A stretch of DNA of 64,000 nt from Bacteroidia bacterium Ga0077558 (GTDB lineage: Bacteria > Bacteroidota > Bacteroidia > Chitinophagales > Chitinophagaceae): assembly GCA_001464625.1 (NCBI GenBank), contig LNFJ01000014.1, positions 51,989-115,988 on the forward strand, in the 5' to 3' direction. The translations under genes and the position numbers were made by a program. The notes under the pieces are model-generated. The model made no database searches. It was not told where the DNA came from and saw nothing but the letters and a program-made list of their open reading frames with translations. Below are positions 8,673 through 16,638 of this stretch, piece after piece; position 1 is the stretch's first letter; each line of letters opens with the position of its first letter.

Positions 8673-9632
8673 TTAAAGAGATTGAATAGATTTTGTATGT
8701 ACTAAAAAGTGTTTACCATTGTTTTCAAAAAGCGTGTAGTCAAGCCGTTTGCTGACTTCATTGCCGAGTACCATTTTAGCAGGAACCTGAATGGTTTCAG
8801 ATGAGTTGACCCAAACGGTTGCCGGTTCAATCGTTACAATACTCACCCCGTCAAATCCGCTCAATGACCACTTGTTACCGTCAAACTGCAGCCCCATCCG
8901 CAGGAACTCAAAGCGAATGGCCTGTTTCTGATCTTCTTTAGTAAATGTGTTCAGTAGTCCGTTTACCAGAGTTTGCCTCACCCCGCCACCAAGGCGGTAG
9001 TTTTTAAATTCATCACTGGTTGTACGGTAGTCGTCCTTGTTTTTAAGTTGTTTGAGTAGATTGATGGTGCCTGTAAAATCTCCTTTGGATGCAGCAACAA
9101 ATATTTGCTGCGCCAGGGACGTACTGGCAACTTTACGCCCCTGCATCAGCACATTGTAAGTACTCTCGTCAATACTCGGTGGCATTTTGAGCTTCTTCAG
9201 TGCGGCAGACATTTCAGGGCCAAAGTCACCGTCTGCGCCGTAACGTGGTAATATCTGCTTACCAAACTTCGCTATCAGCATTTCCTGCATAGCCCTTACC
9301 TTATCGCCTTTGCTTCCCCGCTTCAGAGGAAAACCATCCTTACTTACGGGGGTAACATCCACATATGGGTTTTCATAAACGGGCTTAGGCTTCGGTTTTG
9401 ACTTTGGCTTAATGATCGGCTGGTAAACAGGTGTGTCTGTAATAACCGGAATGGGATCAGCTACAGTTTTGCGCTTGAAGATGATATCTGCATCGCTGTC
9501 TTTGTTAGCGGCTTTTTTCTTTTTGTAATACTGCCAGCCAAAATACCCCAGTATTCCCGCTGCGCCGACCGCCAGGGTGGTAATCACAATTTTTTTCTTC
9601 TGGCTTTTCTTATTGGTGGATTTTGATTTCAT
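8673..9632 (-). CDS. Membrane-anchored peptidoglycan-binding protein
   Basis: In 319 residues the protein has a very basic N-terminus, one membrane helix (IVITTLAVGAAGILGYFGW, about 15-33), a Pro/Lys linker (KPKSKPKPKP) and a PG_binding_1 domain (about 100-165: LKRGSKGDKVRAMQ, YGADGDFGPEM). A C-terminal mixed domain with LSGFDGVSI follows. It probably anchors a structure to the cell wall or guides lytic enzymes through it. LSGFDGV resembles the Gly-rich motif of other products of the operon. The gene starts eight bases from the stop of the annexin gene, after AATCC. Confidence 0.8.
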   Translation of the reverse strand: MKSKSTNKKSQKKKIVITTLAVGAAGILGYFGWQYYKKKKAANKDSDADIIFKRKTVADPIPVITDTPVYQPIIKPKSKPKPKPVYENPYVDVTPVSKDGFPLKRGSKGDKVRAMQEMLIAKFGKQILPRYGADGDFGPEMSAALKKLKMPPSIDESTYNVLMQGRKVASTSLAQQIFVAASKGDFTGTINLLKQLKNKDDYRTTSDEFKNYRLGGGVRQTLVNGLLNTFTKEDQKQAIRFEFLRMGLQFDGNKWSLSGFDGVSIVTIEPATVWVNSSETIQVPAKMVLGNEVSKRLDYTLFENNGKHFLVHTKSIQSL

Positions 9633-9639
9633 AGTTGGA

Positions 9640-10338
9640 TTATACTTTGGGTTTCTTGGCGATAATGTTCATCATCGGGACGATTTCATAAAACTCCAGT
9701 TCGCTTTGCAAGTCTTTCATCAAATCATCATTGTACTCTTTCTTGTAAGCAAGTGCCACTTGTCCAAAAGCCGCCTGCGTAGGGATCTCCATGAATACGG
9801 CTTTAATGGCATCTTCGTCTGTTCCAGGAAAGGGGCCATAAGTGATATTGAAAGCAGCTCTCAACCGTTTTGCCCAGGATAAATACTGGTTGGCAGATAG
9901 TGCCGGTGCAAGAACTTTGTTACCTCTGTCTGGTTTTGCAGCGATGATTGCCAGCATCTCATTATACTCTGTTGAGGTCAACTCATCCTGCATGTCTTTC
10001 ATCAAACTCCTTGCGTATAATTTTTGATAGGAATTGATGACTTTACGGAATACTTCCTTACTTGGTACGGCCTGTAATGTTTTACGAATTGCTTCCTCAT
10101 CTGTTCCCCAGCCAAACCACATATCATTGTCAAAAGCCATTTTCAGTTGCTTGGCCATTGTGGCTTCATTGCCTTCTTCATAGGTTTTCTTTTCCTCACT
10201 GTCTGAACGGACTTTGCGCACCAGGCGGCGGCCAATAAAGAAACTACCACCCAAAACAACCACACCCAGCAAGCTGTATGTGATTATTTCCTTTGGAGTA
10301 AACCCCTCATGGTTATGGGTAGTAGTTTCTGAGTTCAT
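9640..10338 (-). CDS. Membrane-anchored protein with two annexin repeats
   Basis: A 232-residue protein with one N-terminal membrane helix (about 19-36: ITYSLLGVVVLGGSFFIG) is followed by two annexin-like repeats at about 63-133 and 152-228. Each repeat has the G-x-GT motif (GWGTDEEAI at about 76-84 and PGTDEDAI at about 161-168), followed about 40 residues later by an acidic residue (D118/E119; E203) in MKDMQDEL and MKDLQSELE. That is the type II calcium/phospholipid site of annexins. The R-SLM-KD/DLMKDL pattern also fits. Bacterial annexins are rare. Here the domain could bind a phospholipid membrane inside a particle or at the host envelope in a calcium-dependent way. Confidence 0.85.
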   Translation of the reverse strand: MNSETTTHNHEGFTPKEIITYSLLGVVVLGGSFFIGRRLVRKVRSDSEEKKTYEEGNEATMAKQLKMAFDNDMWFGWGTDEEAIRKTLQAVPSKEVFRKVINSYQKLYARSLMKDMQDELTSTEYNEMLAIIAAKPDRGNKVLAPALSANQYLSWAKRLRAAFNITYGPFPGTDEDAIKAVFMEIPTQAAFGQVALAYKKEYNDDLMKDLQSELEFYEIVPMMNIIAKKPKV

Positions 10339-10374
10339 AGGATACGGATTTCTAAAAACAAATCATGAAAACAA

Positions 10375-10557
10375 TTAAACTCCGAGATACTTTTTAGCCA
10401 GTGCCGTTTTCACCGGATCGTTCACAATCGTGTGAGCCAGTTTGGTCAGTTCCTTTTGGCTGAGTTTGGAAGCCAGCGTGGTTAAGGCAGTCATCTTTGC
10501 ATCAGCCTCGGTTTCTGTTTTTGCTTCAATGGTTATTTCATACTGATATTTACTCAT
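10375..10557 (-). CDS. Small acidic/helical hypothetical protein
   Basis: This 60-residue protein begins MSKYQYEITIEAKTETEAD, one beta strand, and continues as predicted helices with KLSQKELTKLAHTIV. There is no membrane span or known motif. It lies two bases downstream of the coiled-coil gene, with TAAAAATCC six bases before its ATG. The form resembles a small ferredoxin-like or phage accessory protein, but I assign no function. Confidence 0.65.
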   Translation of the reverse strand: MSKYQYEITIEAKTETEADAKMTALTTLASKLSQKELTKLAHTIVNDPVKTALAKKYLGV

Positions 10558-10559
10558 GG

Positions 10560-11366
10560 TTACGGATTTTTAATGTTCAATAATTCTGCGACCGGTGTTA
10601 CCTGCGAAGGATCAGCCATCAGTTCATTCAGGATGCCGATAACAGCAATCAACTGCGGCTCATCAAAGCGGCTTTGTAGTTGCCTTAATGTGGCCAGGTA
10701 TTGTTGTTCTTCTTCACTAACTGTATTTCCATCTGGGGTCTTTTTCTGAAAACTTGCTTCGCCTTGTGGTTGCGGTGGTTCCAGTTGTTTGGTTTCTTTA
10801 TTACCTACACCACCCAGCCCCAGTCCACTCAGCACATCAGCATTCTTTTCAGCAAGTCTGCCAAGTACCGCAGAACCCAGTTCCACCAGGTCAATATTTT
10901 TAAGCTTGTGTTTATCGTTACCTGCGTGCTCCAGTTTTTCTTCCAGTTCTTCGATATAGTCTTCGGCATCATCCAGTTTCTTTTTGGTTTCTTCCAGTTC
11001 CTCCTGCATCCGTTTTACTTCATGTTCCCTGTCTCTGGCTGAAAGTTTTTCCTGGATGATATTTTCAATATCACCGAGGCCGTTCAATCCCTTTTCCTGT
11101 TTCAGTTGTTTTACATAAAAGCAATACTGATCATTGCGGGGAGAGAGATTTGAGTTATAAATAACGATGCGGACTTTTTCAGTATCCTCATTCATGTAGT
11201 ATTCATAATTGTCAAAATCTTTCGGGTCTTCGGTCTTTGGAACAACCTTCAGGCTGTCCACAAATATTTCATAGGGCTTGGCATGACCTTTTGCTGTCAT
11301 ATCCTCCAGGTAATGCCGCAGCTTGTCAATTTTCAATTGGTCGTAATTGTCGTGTGTTATGGGCAT
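10560..11366 (-). CDS. Coiled-coil protein with Gly-rich motif
   Basis: This 268-residue soluble protein begins with an alpha/beta part (about 1-85: YEIFVDSLKVVPK, VRIVIYNSNLS). A long acidic coiled coil follows at about 110-160 (KRMQEELEETKKKLDDAEDY), then a flexible Gln/Pro linker and a helical C-terminus. Two Gly-rich motifs match those in other products of the operon: GLNGLGDIENI before the coil and SGLGLGGVGN after it. It could be an assembly scaffold or chaperone. The ATG at 11366 overlaps the preceding gene by ten bases. No enzyme motif is visible. Confidence 0.75.
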   Translation of the reverse strand: MPITHDNYDQLKIDKLRHYLEDMTAKGHAKPYEIFVDSLKVVPKTEDPKDFDNYEYYMNEDTEKVRIVIYNSNLSPRNDQYCFYVKQLKQEKGLNGLGDIENIIQEKLSARDREHEVKRMQEELEETKKKLDDAEDYIEELEEKLEHAGNDKHKLKNIDLVELGSAVLGRLAEKNADVLSGLGLGGVGNKETKQLEPPQPQGEASFQKKTPDGNTVSEEEQQYLATLRQLQSRFDEPQLIAVIGILNELMADPSQVTPVAELLNIKNP

Positions 11367-11686
11367 TGCTCTGTATTGTTTGGTATTACCTGAATAAATC
11401 TTGCATGTTGGGTAATGATGGAGTAGTTCCGTATTCTTATTTCTCCCTGGTGTTCATACTGCAATTCATTTACGTTGTCTGTGCTCACATCGAAAATCCC
11501 GGTATCACTTTTTACAGCAATACACTCTGACGGTTCAACCAAAATGAATAATTGATTTTGGCCGTACACTTTAATCTTCCCTTTGGATTTCAGCACAAAA
11601 TGCCTGAACTGTGTACTGTAATTATCACCATGTCCCAGCTCACTCATTCGTCTTGCTATATAATCAAGTGCCAGGTTTGTTGTCAT
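11357..11686 (-). CDS. Small beta-rich hypothetical protein
   Basis: This 109-residue protein has an N-terminal helix (LALDYIARRMSELG) and about eight short beta strands (KIKVYGQNQLFILV, GIFDVS, GEIRIRNY, RFIQVIP). It overlaps both neighbours (ten bases with the coiled-coil gene, 23 bases with the next upstream gene), which indicates coupled translation. The composition fits a small barrel or single jelly-roll minor structural protein, which is inference only. Confidence 0.65.
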   Translation of the reverse strand: MTTNLALDYIARRMSELGHGDNYSTQFRHFVLKSKGKIKVYGQNQLFILVEPSECIAVKSDTGIFDVSTDNVNELQYEHQGEIRIRNYSIITQHARFIQVIPNNTEQCP

Positions 11687-12227
11687 TGCTTATCATTTGT
11701 CGTTCAATCCAGATATAAAGCATCACTTTGTAACTCACATCATATCCAAATACCTCACCGATGCTGTCTTTGAAATATCCATTGATGACAGTACATCCGC
11801 AGATATTCAAAGGGTCTTCCTCTCTTTTCGTTCCATGTGTACAGGAAGGGGAAAAATCAAAACTGTTACCATCTGGCGGTACGAATATTCTTCGCAATCC
11901 CAGCCTTCTTTCGTTTGGCGGGTCATAGGGATAGACTTTTAATTCACCTGCACCAATGTTCAGGTCTCTCTCAAAAATCTCCTTAGCGTAAAATATATCC
12001 GGCCTTCCATTGGCTTTGAGTTGTAATACACCCATCAGGTTATTTCTCTCAATTAAATCTGAACCAGCCTGCAATGGTGAGAAAGCATAAGGCGGCGAAT
12101 CCAGAACAAGTAAACCAGTTTCAACACCAATGATTTTATGGGTGTCTCTTGGCAGTTTTACCTGAAAGAAGTTTTGCTGACTTCTTCTGTAGATACCAAT
12201 GGCTTGTATAAGAACCTGCTCTTTCAT
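11664..12227 (-). CDS. Beta-rich hypothetical, candidate minor structural protein
   Basis: I start it at MKEQVLIQ (12225-12227), whose ATG overlaps the TAA of the upstream gene (TAATG), rather than at the longer 12242 ORF start. The 187 residues are mostly short strands and turns (FQVKLPRDTHKIIGVETGLLV, IGAGELKVYPYDPPNERR, EVFGYDVSYKVMLYIWIER), with a CTHG and CGC cysteine pair in the middle. It is not recognised as a known family. Position directly after two other beta-rich genes suggests a multi-subunit shell or spike. Alternative: a secreted beta-barrel factor. Confidence 0.68.
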   Translation of the reverse strand: MKEQVLIQAIGIYRRSQQNFFQVKLPRDTHKIIGVETGLLVLDSPPYAFSPLQAGSDLIERNNLMGVLQLKANGRPDIFYAKEIFERDLNIGAGELKVYPYDPPNERRLGLRRIFVPPDGNSFDFSPSCTHGTKREEDPLNICGCTVINGYFKDSIGEVFGYDVSYKVMLYIWIERQMISNDNKPGT

Positions 12228-12598
12228 TATTGCAACACACATTCTACATACAGTGAAACTCGGTAGGGTACAAATACAGCACGGGTATCATCGGTGTCTT
12301 TATAGTCCACTTTGATCGTTCCATTACCTGCGGGCTGATTACCCATGTCATAGTAGCGGTTATTGGGAGAAACGTTGATGCCTGATAAAAGCAGTTTACT
12401 CTCATAATTTTCCGGAAAGATTTCCTCTTTGTTGATCTCCACTTTTTGCGAACCCCGGTAATACAACAAATCATCTTTATCAGAGGTAAACAGGATTCCC
12501 TTCACGGAAACAATGTTTTTATCCAGTTCAAATGATTTACTGAAAACCTTATTAGGCTCGGTTACAGGAATATCAAATCGCTTCTTTACTGTTTGCAT
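12227..12598 (-). CDS. Beta-rich hypothetical, candidate single jelly-roll protein
   Basis: This 123-residue protein is composed almost wholly of beta strands: KRFDIPVTEP, SFELDKNIVSVKGILFTS, LLLSGINVSP, GTIKVDY, and a closing strand pair AVFVPYRVSLYVECVL. Length and strand pattern would suit a single jelly roll such as a penton or minor capsid protein. No sequence family is recognised. The gene follows two tandem RNA hairpins in the spacer after the upstream candidate capsid gene, and AATCC lies seven bases before its ATG. Confidence 0.68.
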   Translation of the reverse strand: MQTVKKRFDIPVTEPNKVFSKSFELDKNIVSVKGILFTSDKDDLLYYRGSQKVEINKEEIFPENYESKLLLSGINVSPNNRYYDMGNQPAGNGTIKVDYKDTDDTRAVFVPYRVSLYVECVLQ

Positions 12599-12723
12599 AG
12601 GGTACGGATTGTTCGGATTCAGTTATCAAAAGCAGTTACTACCGGCAGGGAGTTATTACCCATCCCTCCCCGCCGTTTTCATCGGGAGCTTGCACCCCCG
12701 ATTCTATAGCAACTAAGTTTATA
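12599..12723 (-). promoter_or_regulatory. Tandem hairpins between candidate capsid genes
   Basis: This is the longest spacer inside the operon. On the minus strand it can form two hairpins. The first, at 12681-12702, has arms ATCGGG and CCCGAT. The second, at 12644-12674, has arms GGCGGGGAG and CTCCCTGCC with one G-U pair. A short run TTTT follows at about 12627-12631. It may attenuate transcription or set transcript ends so that the upstream 239-residue protein is made in excess. Confidence 0.5.
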
Positions 12724-13443
12724 TTACGGTGTTGTGATAGTGCCGTGCATGGCCGCATAGATGTAGGTGTTCTGCGGAATACCTTCCATTGTTCCCAGCT
12801 CCACAGTCATTTCAATCAGCACATCATCATGGATCAGCCTGGGGTTAGCCAGTTTGTAATAACCCAGCGGCACATTGCGGTTGTTGCCTGATTTAAAGAC
12901 TGCATTGCTGGTTTCCGGCACAATCTGCTTTTTATTGCTTTTCAGGTTAAACTCACCGTTGGCAATAGCAGGAAAATCTTCCAGCCCCTTATAATTGGTG
13001 GCAATGATTTTATCCTTGCTTGCATCGGCAGAAGTACCCGCCAGCAGGATGATACCACTTACCAGGAAAGCCTGGTTTTTGGGCAGCTTGGAGTTGCTGA
13101 TATTGCGAAGACCGATCTCTTTGTCATCCTGCGTTTCAAACAGCTTGATGGTTTTGGAGGTTACCGGTTTGATGGAGTAGATAATACTGTCCGCCAAGCG
13201 CAGCTCCCCTTTTACCAATGCTTCTTTGATGTTCACCGGCAGTTCGCCAAAGAACTTTTCCATTTCGGCCCTGGAGCCTTTGCTCGGTGAGCCGGTATTG
13301 GAAAGTTTGGACACCATCCGCAAACGCTGAATGGGATTCATTTTGCGTAAAGCACCGAGCAGTTCGCCGTCCTCTACGCCTTCAAGGCCGAGTAAGGCAC
13401 CCTGGTTATTGTATTCTTCAATTCCTTCTAAAAGTCCTAACAT
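12724..13443 (-). CDS. Candidate major capsid (jelly-roll-like) protein
   Basis: This 239-residue protein starts with the Gly-rich motif twice (MLGLLEGIEE; LLGLEGVEDGELLGAL). A helical linker follows (PIQRLRMVSKL), then a long beta-rich part from about 85 on. LADSIIYSIKPV, KTIKLFE, LRNISNSKLPKNQAFLVSGI, FNLKSNKKQIVPE, GYYKLANPRLI and a C-terminal strand pair (MTVELGT, YIYAAMHGTITTP) match the layout I associate with jelly-roll capsid proteins of tailless phages. This is pattern recognition, not a named family. The strongly structured spacer just downstream and AATCC seven bases before the ATG fit a highly expressed gene. Confidence 0.6.
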   Translation of the reverse strand: MLGLLEGIEEYNNQGALLGLEGVEDGELLGALRKMNPIQRLRMVSKLSNTGSPSKGSRAEMEKFFGELPVNIKEALVKGELRLADSIIYSIKPVTSKTIKLFETQDDKEIGLRNISNSKLPKNQAFLVSGIILLAGTSADASKDKIIATNYKGLEDFPAIANGEFNLKSNKKQIVPETSNAVFKSGNNRNVPLGYYKLANPRLIHDDVLIEMTVELGTMEGIPQNTYIYAAMHGTITTP

Positions 13444-13491
13444 GATAATTGGATTTATTCGTTTAAAATTTGTTTTGAAAATGTTGAGGGA

Positions 13492-14082
13492 TTAGTAAAG
13501 CCTTTCTTCCCATTCGTCACCATCTTCCATTTCAGGAAGTGCAGCTCCGCTCATTTGCTGAAACTGCATACCACTTTCAATCAACTGATCTTCGATGGCG
13601 TTCAGGGCATTCAGACCGCCGTTGAGATCATTGTTGTAGTTGAAGTATTGCAGCTCTCCAAAGCCGTTGGTGGCAGCGGCAGCAGCCGATTTTTGTTTGA
13701 TGATCTTGTCCAGGTAGAGCTTTTCAGAGAAATTCTCTTTGTAAGCCATTAGCCTTTCTTTTACTCCATCCAACCCCTCCAGGCCATTTACGGCTTTGCT
13801 TTTCTGAAAGCCATTGGCGGCCATCATACCGATGCCAAGAAGTGTGAGCAAGCGGTTTTGGGTGTAATGCCCAGTACCAGTTGTAATGATACCCACGGCA
13901 AGCGATGGCCGTCCGATGGCTGAACCGATCAGCCCGCCACCCAGTACTGCTACCAGCAGATCTTTACCGGTTTCCAGTACTGTGTTTTTTACATTGCCCT
14001 TGGTGGGAAGTTCTTCATTCATGCCCTTCAGGAAATTTTTCTTGCGGGCATTTTGCTTGTATTGGTTGTTTTGTTTTGCCAT
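13492..14082 (-). CDS. Membrane protein carrying the Gly-rich motif
   Basis: This 196-residue protein has a very basic N-terminus (QYKQNARKKNFLKG), two hydrophobic segments (DLLVAVLGGGLIGSAIG, about 41-57, and LLTLLGIGMMAANGF, about 76-90), then KAVNGLEGLDGVKERL, a helical part, an Ala run followed by TNGFGELQYF, and an acidic C-terminus (EMEDGDEWEE). The segment KAVNG(L/F)(E/D)G recurs in the transglutaminase-like protein upstream. Basic tail, membrane spans and acidic tail suggest it spans a membrane in contact with nucleic acid on one side. No family is recognised. Confidence 0.7.
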   Translation of the reverse strand: MAKQNNQYKQNARKKNFLKGMNEELPTKGNVKNTVLETGKDLLVAVLGGGLIGSAIGRPSLAVGIITTGTGHYTQNRLLTLLGIGMMAANGFQKSKAVNGLEGLDGVKERLMAYKENFSEKLYLDKIIKQKSAAAAATNGFGELQYFNYNNDLNGGLNALNAIEDQLIESGMQFQQMSGAALPEMEDGDEWEERLY

Positions 14083-14109
14083 TTTTAGTTTTTTAGCGTA
14101 CGGAATATG

Positions 14110-15954
14110 TTAGAGCAGGGCTACTGCTTTTTTCTTTTGATGCTTGCCTTTGCCCCGCTGATGTTTCTTTCTTTTTTTGTAGTTGGGAGCGCCGGACAAA
14201 TTATTGGGTGGAGGTGAAGATTTGTTTTGCGTCTTGCCACCTTTCATCAGGGAGTAGCCGATGCCAATGATGGTTAGTCCTCCCACACCGATGGCTACCG
14301 GCTTCAGCCATTTTTTATTCTTTTCCCAAAAGCCCGGATTATCACTGTTATCCGCAGGATTTTCTTTTGCATTTATATTGGTTACAGGCGCATCCGGATT
14401 GACTGCATCATTTTTTATTGTCACCACCGGTTCACTGCTGGTTTTTACAATCACATTGTTTGCGGGTTCTTCAGTCGGTACAGGCAAGGACTTATCCGGG
14501 TTATCTGTGTTTTCAGCAGCGGGTTTGGTAATTACCGTAGGCACAATACCAGGTGTGGCAGTTGGCGGCGGCACAGGAACAGGATTTTCTTTATCCGCTT
14601 CTTCATTTTTCTTTTCATCAAAATCCTCTGCTTCTTTTGTTTTCTTCTGGAAAATATTGCCCACATCTTTGAGCATCGCAACAATACCGGCTATCACACC
14701 TGCTGCGGCTGCAATACTTGACAGGGTAATCGGTTCACCGAGTTGCCCCAAGCCTTCCATGCCGTTTACGTTTTCATCGTAGTAGATGTCAGTACCCAAT
14801 AGCTCGGTCATGGGAGTATAGGCAGTCATGTATTCCACCCCTTCCAGGTCAATCATCCCAAAGCCATCAAAACCATTCACTGCTTTGTCCTTATTTCCCT
14901 TACCACCGAGGATAGCTTTCTTAAGATTCTTGGGATTGCCACCTGCACCATAGAATATTTTTTCCAGTTTCTGCCTTGCAGCTATCAGCTTTTGAAACTT
15001 CACCGGATCAATACTCTTGGCCGATGCCTGCTGTGGTGTAAGGTAACTCCAGCGAAGACGGCCTGCCGCATTACGGATATTGAGTTTCATACTGGCAAGG
15101 ATGCCATTGCGCAGCAGTACCGTGGCCGGGTTAGCCTTATTCACCACATTGAGCATCTTACCCAGGAATTTTTTCTTCTTGGGCTTGGGGTTTCCATCGG
15201 GGATCGGAATTTGGTTTTCAATAGGATTAGATGGGGCAGCCTGTTTTTTCTTTTTTAAAAGTCCAGGCATAGATTTTTTCGGCGAAAGCATTTTGGGGCT
15301 TTTCATTGGAAGGGGTTTCTTTCCTCCGGCACCCATTCGCTTTTGAATGATGCGGCCCAGTTCTTCCATGCCGTCACCGGGACCATTTATTTCCAGGCCA
15401 TCATCAAAGCCGCTGAGATATTGTAAATCCATAGGATAATCTTTTTTTTCACTAAAGGGTACTTCATAATTAAAGCGGTCAGTCACGCAATCAACGGTGA
15501 TATAACCATTTTGAAAAGGCACGATGGGGTAGATGTGCTGAAAGTAATCACGCTGGTATTTGGTGATGCGTAGCGTGTGCGGTATGCCGAGATTGGACAG
15601 GATACTGGATATAAAAACGGAATAACAGTCACAATCTACCCCGGAGAATCGGTCGTGCCAGGCTCTTGCCGGGCTTCTTATTTGTTCATAGCCCTCTGCA
15701 TCTTTTTTGTAGTTGATATGTTCATAGACAAAATGCCAGATATTTTTACAGGTTTCATAGGTGTTGTTAGCTTTAAGCAGGTTCGCTAATTCTTTTGTCT
15801 GGTAGAGTGTTTCATTCACCACATTGGGAATAAAGTCCACCGTATGATACACATTCGCATTGCTGCGGATAGTAGCATTATTGCCATCGGCCACAGGGAA
15901 CAGGTGATCGTATTGCCTGCCGCTTTTGATATTTCTTTTTTTGCCGGCTTCCAC
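14110..15954 (-). CDS. Transglutaminase-like protein with membrane spans
   Basis: This is a 614-residue protein. Residues about 50-165 form a transglutaminase/cysteine-protease-like domain with a visible triad candidate: C108 or C110 in SGVDCDCYSVF, H140 in QHIYPIV and D155 in ITVDCVTDR. Three copies of the Gly-rich motif follow (GDGMEELG near 200; AVNGFDGFGMIDLEGVE near 358; NVNGMEGLGQLG near 395). There is one hydrophobic stretch (ITLSSIAAAAGVIAGIVAML), a Pro/Asn/Asp-rich linker, a second membrane helix (VAIGVGGLTIIGIGYSL) and an extremely basic C-terminus. It might crosslink or proteolytically mature partner proteins, perhaps those carrying the same motif. Self-processing is also possible. 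Confidence 0.8.
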   Translation of the reverse strand: MEAGKKRNIKSGRQYDHLFPVADGNNATIRSNANVYHTVDFIPNVVNETLYQTKELANLLKANNTYETCKNIWHFVYEHINYKKDAEGYEQIRSPARAWHDRFSGVDCDCYSVFISSILSNLGIPHTLRITKYQRDYFQHIYPIVPFQNGYITVDCVTDRFNYEVPFSEKKDYPMDLQYLSGFDDGLEINGPGDGMEELGRIIQKRMGAGGKKPLPMKSPKMLSPKKSMPGLLKKKKQAAPSNPIENQIPIPDGNPKPKKKKFLGKMLNVVNKANPATVLLRNGILASMKLNIRNAAGRLRWSYLTPQQASAKSIDPVKFQKLIAARQKLEKIFYGAGGNPKNLKKAILGGKGNKDKAVNGFDGFGMIDLEGVEYMTAYTPMTELLGTDIYYDENVNGMEGLGQLGEPITLSSIAAAAGVIAGIVAMLKDVGNIFQKKTKEAEDFDEKKNEEADKENPVPVPPPTATPGIVPTVITKPAAENTDNPDKSLPVPTEEPANNVIVKTSSEPVVTIKNDAVNPDAPVTNINAKENPADNSDNPGFWEKNKKWLKPVAIGVGGLTIIGIGYSLMKGGKTQNKSSPPPNNLSGAPNYKKRKKHQRGKGKHQKKKAVALL

Positions 15955-15960
15955 TGTTTG

Positions 15961-16443
15961 TTATTTTTTCAAAGTGATCTCGTCATTGCTTTCATAGGGA
16001 AGCTGCGTCCATCCCAGGTTTACGGTTGTCATTACCTTGATGGTGAGTTTAACCGGCTTTTTGTTTTGAAGGTTTTTCAACACATCACTGGCTACTGAAA
16101 AGAAACTACTCACTGGTATTGTAACCAGCATTTTACTGATCACCACTTCACCATAGGGTGGAATTTTAATGTCTTTGTTCACTGCCTGGCTGCTGCCCAG
16201 TGTGGTGCCGCCGGAGATGATTTTAACAAAGGGGAACTTTATCGAGAAAGTCCCCTTTGTTGGGTTTTTCAACAGGACATCAACTCTCACTACAATGGCG
16301 TTCCAGGTAATTTCATAGAGATTGGCGGTAGGAATGATTTCCAGTTCAGCCTGTGTTTTCTTCAGGCCACGTACATAGCCTACCACCGCTATCACACCTG
16401 CACCCAGCAGCGTACCAGTTAATATTTTTGAGGCAGCACTCAT
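15961..16443 (-). CDS. LEA14/WHy-like membrane-anchored protein
   Basis: A 160-residue protein has one N-terminal helix (LTGTLLGAGVIAVVGYV) and then an LEA14-type (water-stress, Ig-like) beta sandwich: WNAIVVRVDVLLKNPTKGTFSIKF... with strand repeats and the conserved L-x-NP. A short segment before the domain (RGLKKTQAELE) is almost identical to one in the upstream 186-residue protein (KGLKETQAELA). It may bind a partner or lipid at the membrane. The ATG overlaps the TAA of the upstream gene (TAATG). Confidence 0.75.
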   Translation of the reverse strand: MSAASKILTGTLLGAGVIAVVGYVRGLKKTQAELEIIPTANLYEITWNAIVVRVDVLLKNPTKGTFSIKFPFVKIISGGTTLGSSQAVNKDIKIPPYGEVVISKMLVTIPVSSFFSVASDVLKNLQNKKPVKLTIKVMTTVNLGWTQLPYESNDEITLKK

Positions 16444-16628
16444 TACTTGCTTTTCCTTTTTCGGTCAATGTAATCAGCAGTCAGTTTGAAGCCGAGCCAG
16501 ATCGCACCACCGATACCGGCTTTCAGTGCATAATCCAGCAGCCCTACAAAATCCAGGTTGGCCAGGAAAACCACTCCAGTGAGCAGGATACTGCTTGATG
16601 TGTTTTCGGTTGATGTTTTAGTTTCCAT
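16443..16628 (-). CDS. Small single-span membrane protein
   Basis: This 61-residue protein has a Ser/Thr-rich N-terminus, a hydrophobic region (ILLTGVVFLANLDFVGLLDYAL and GIGGAIWLGFKL) and a basic end (YIDRKRKSK). It follows TAAAAATCC four bases before the ATG and is coupled by TAATG to the LEA14-like gene. No family is recognised. It is typical of the many small membrane proteins in this operon. Confidence 0.68.
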   Translation of the reverse strand: METKTSTENTSSSILLTGVVFLANLDFVGLLDYALKAGIGGAIWLGFKLTADYIDRKRKSK

Positions 16629-16638
16629 AGTTGGATTT

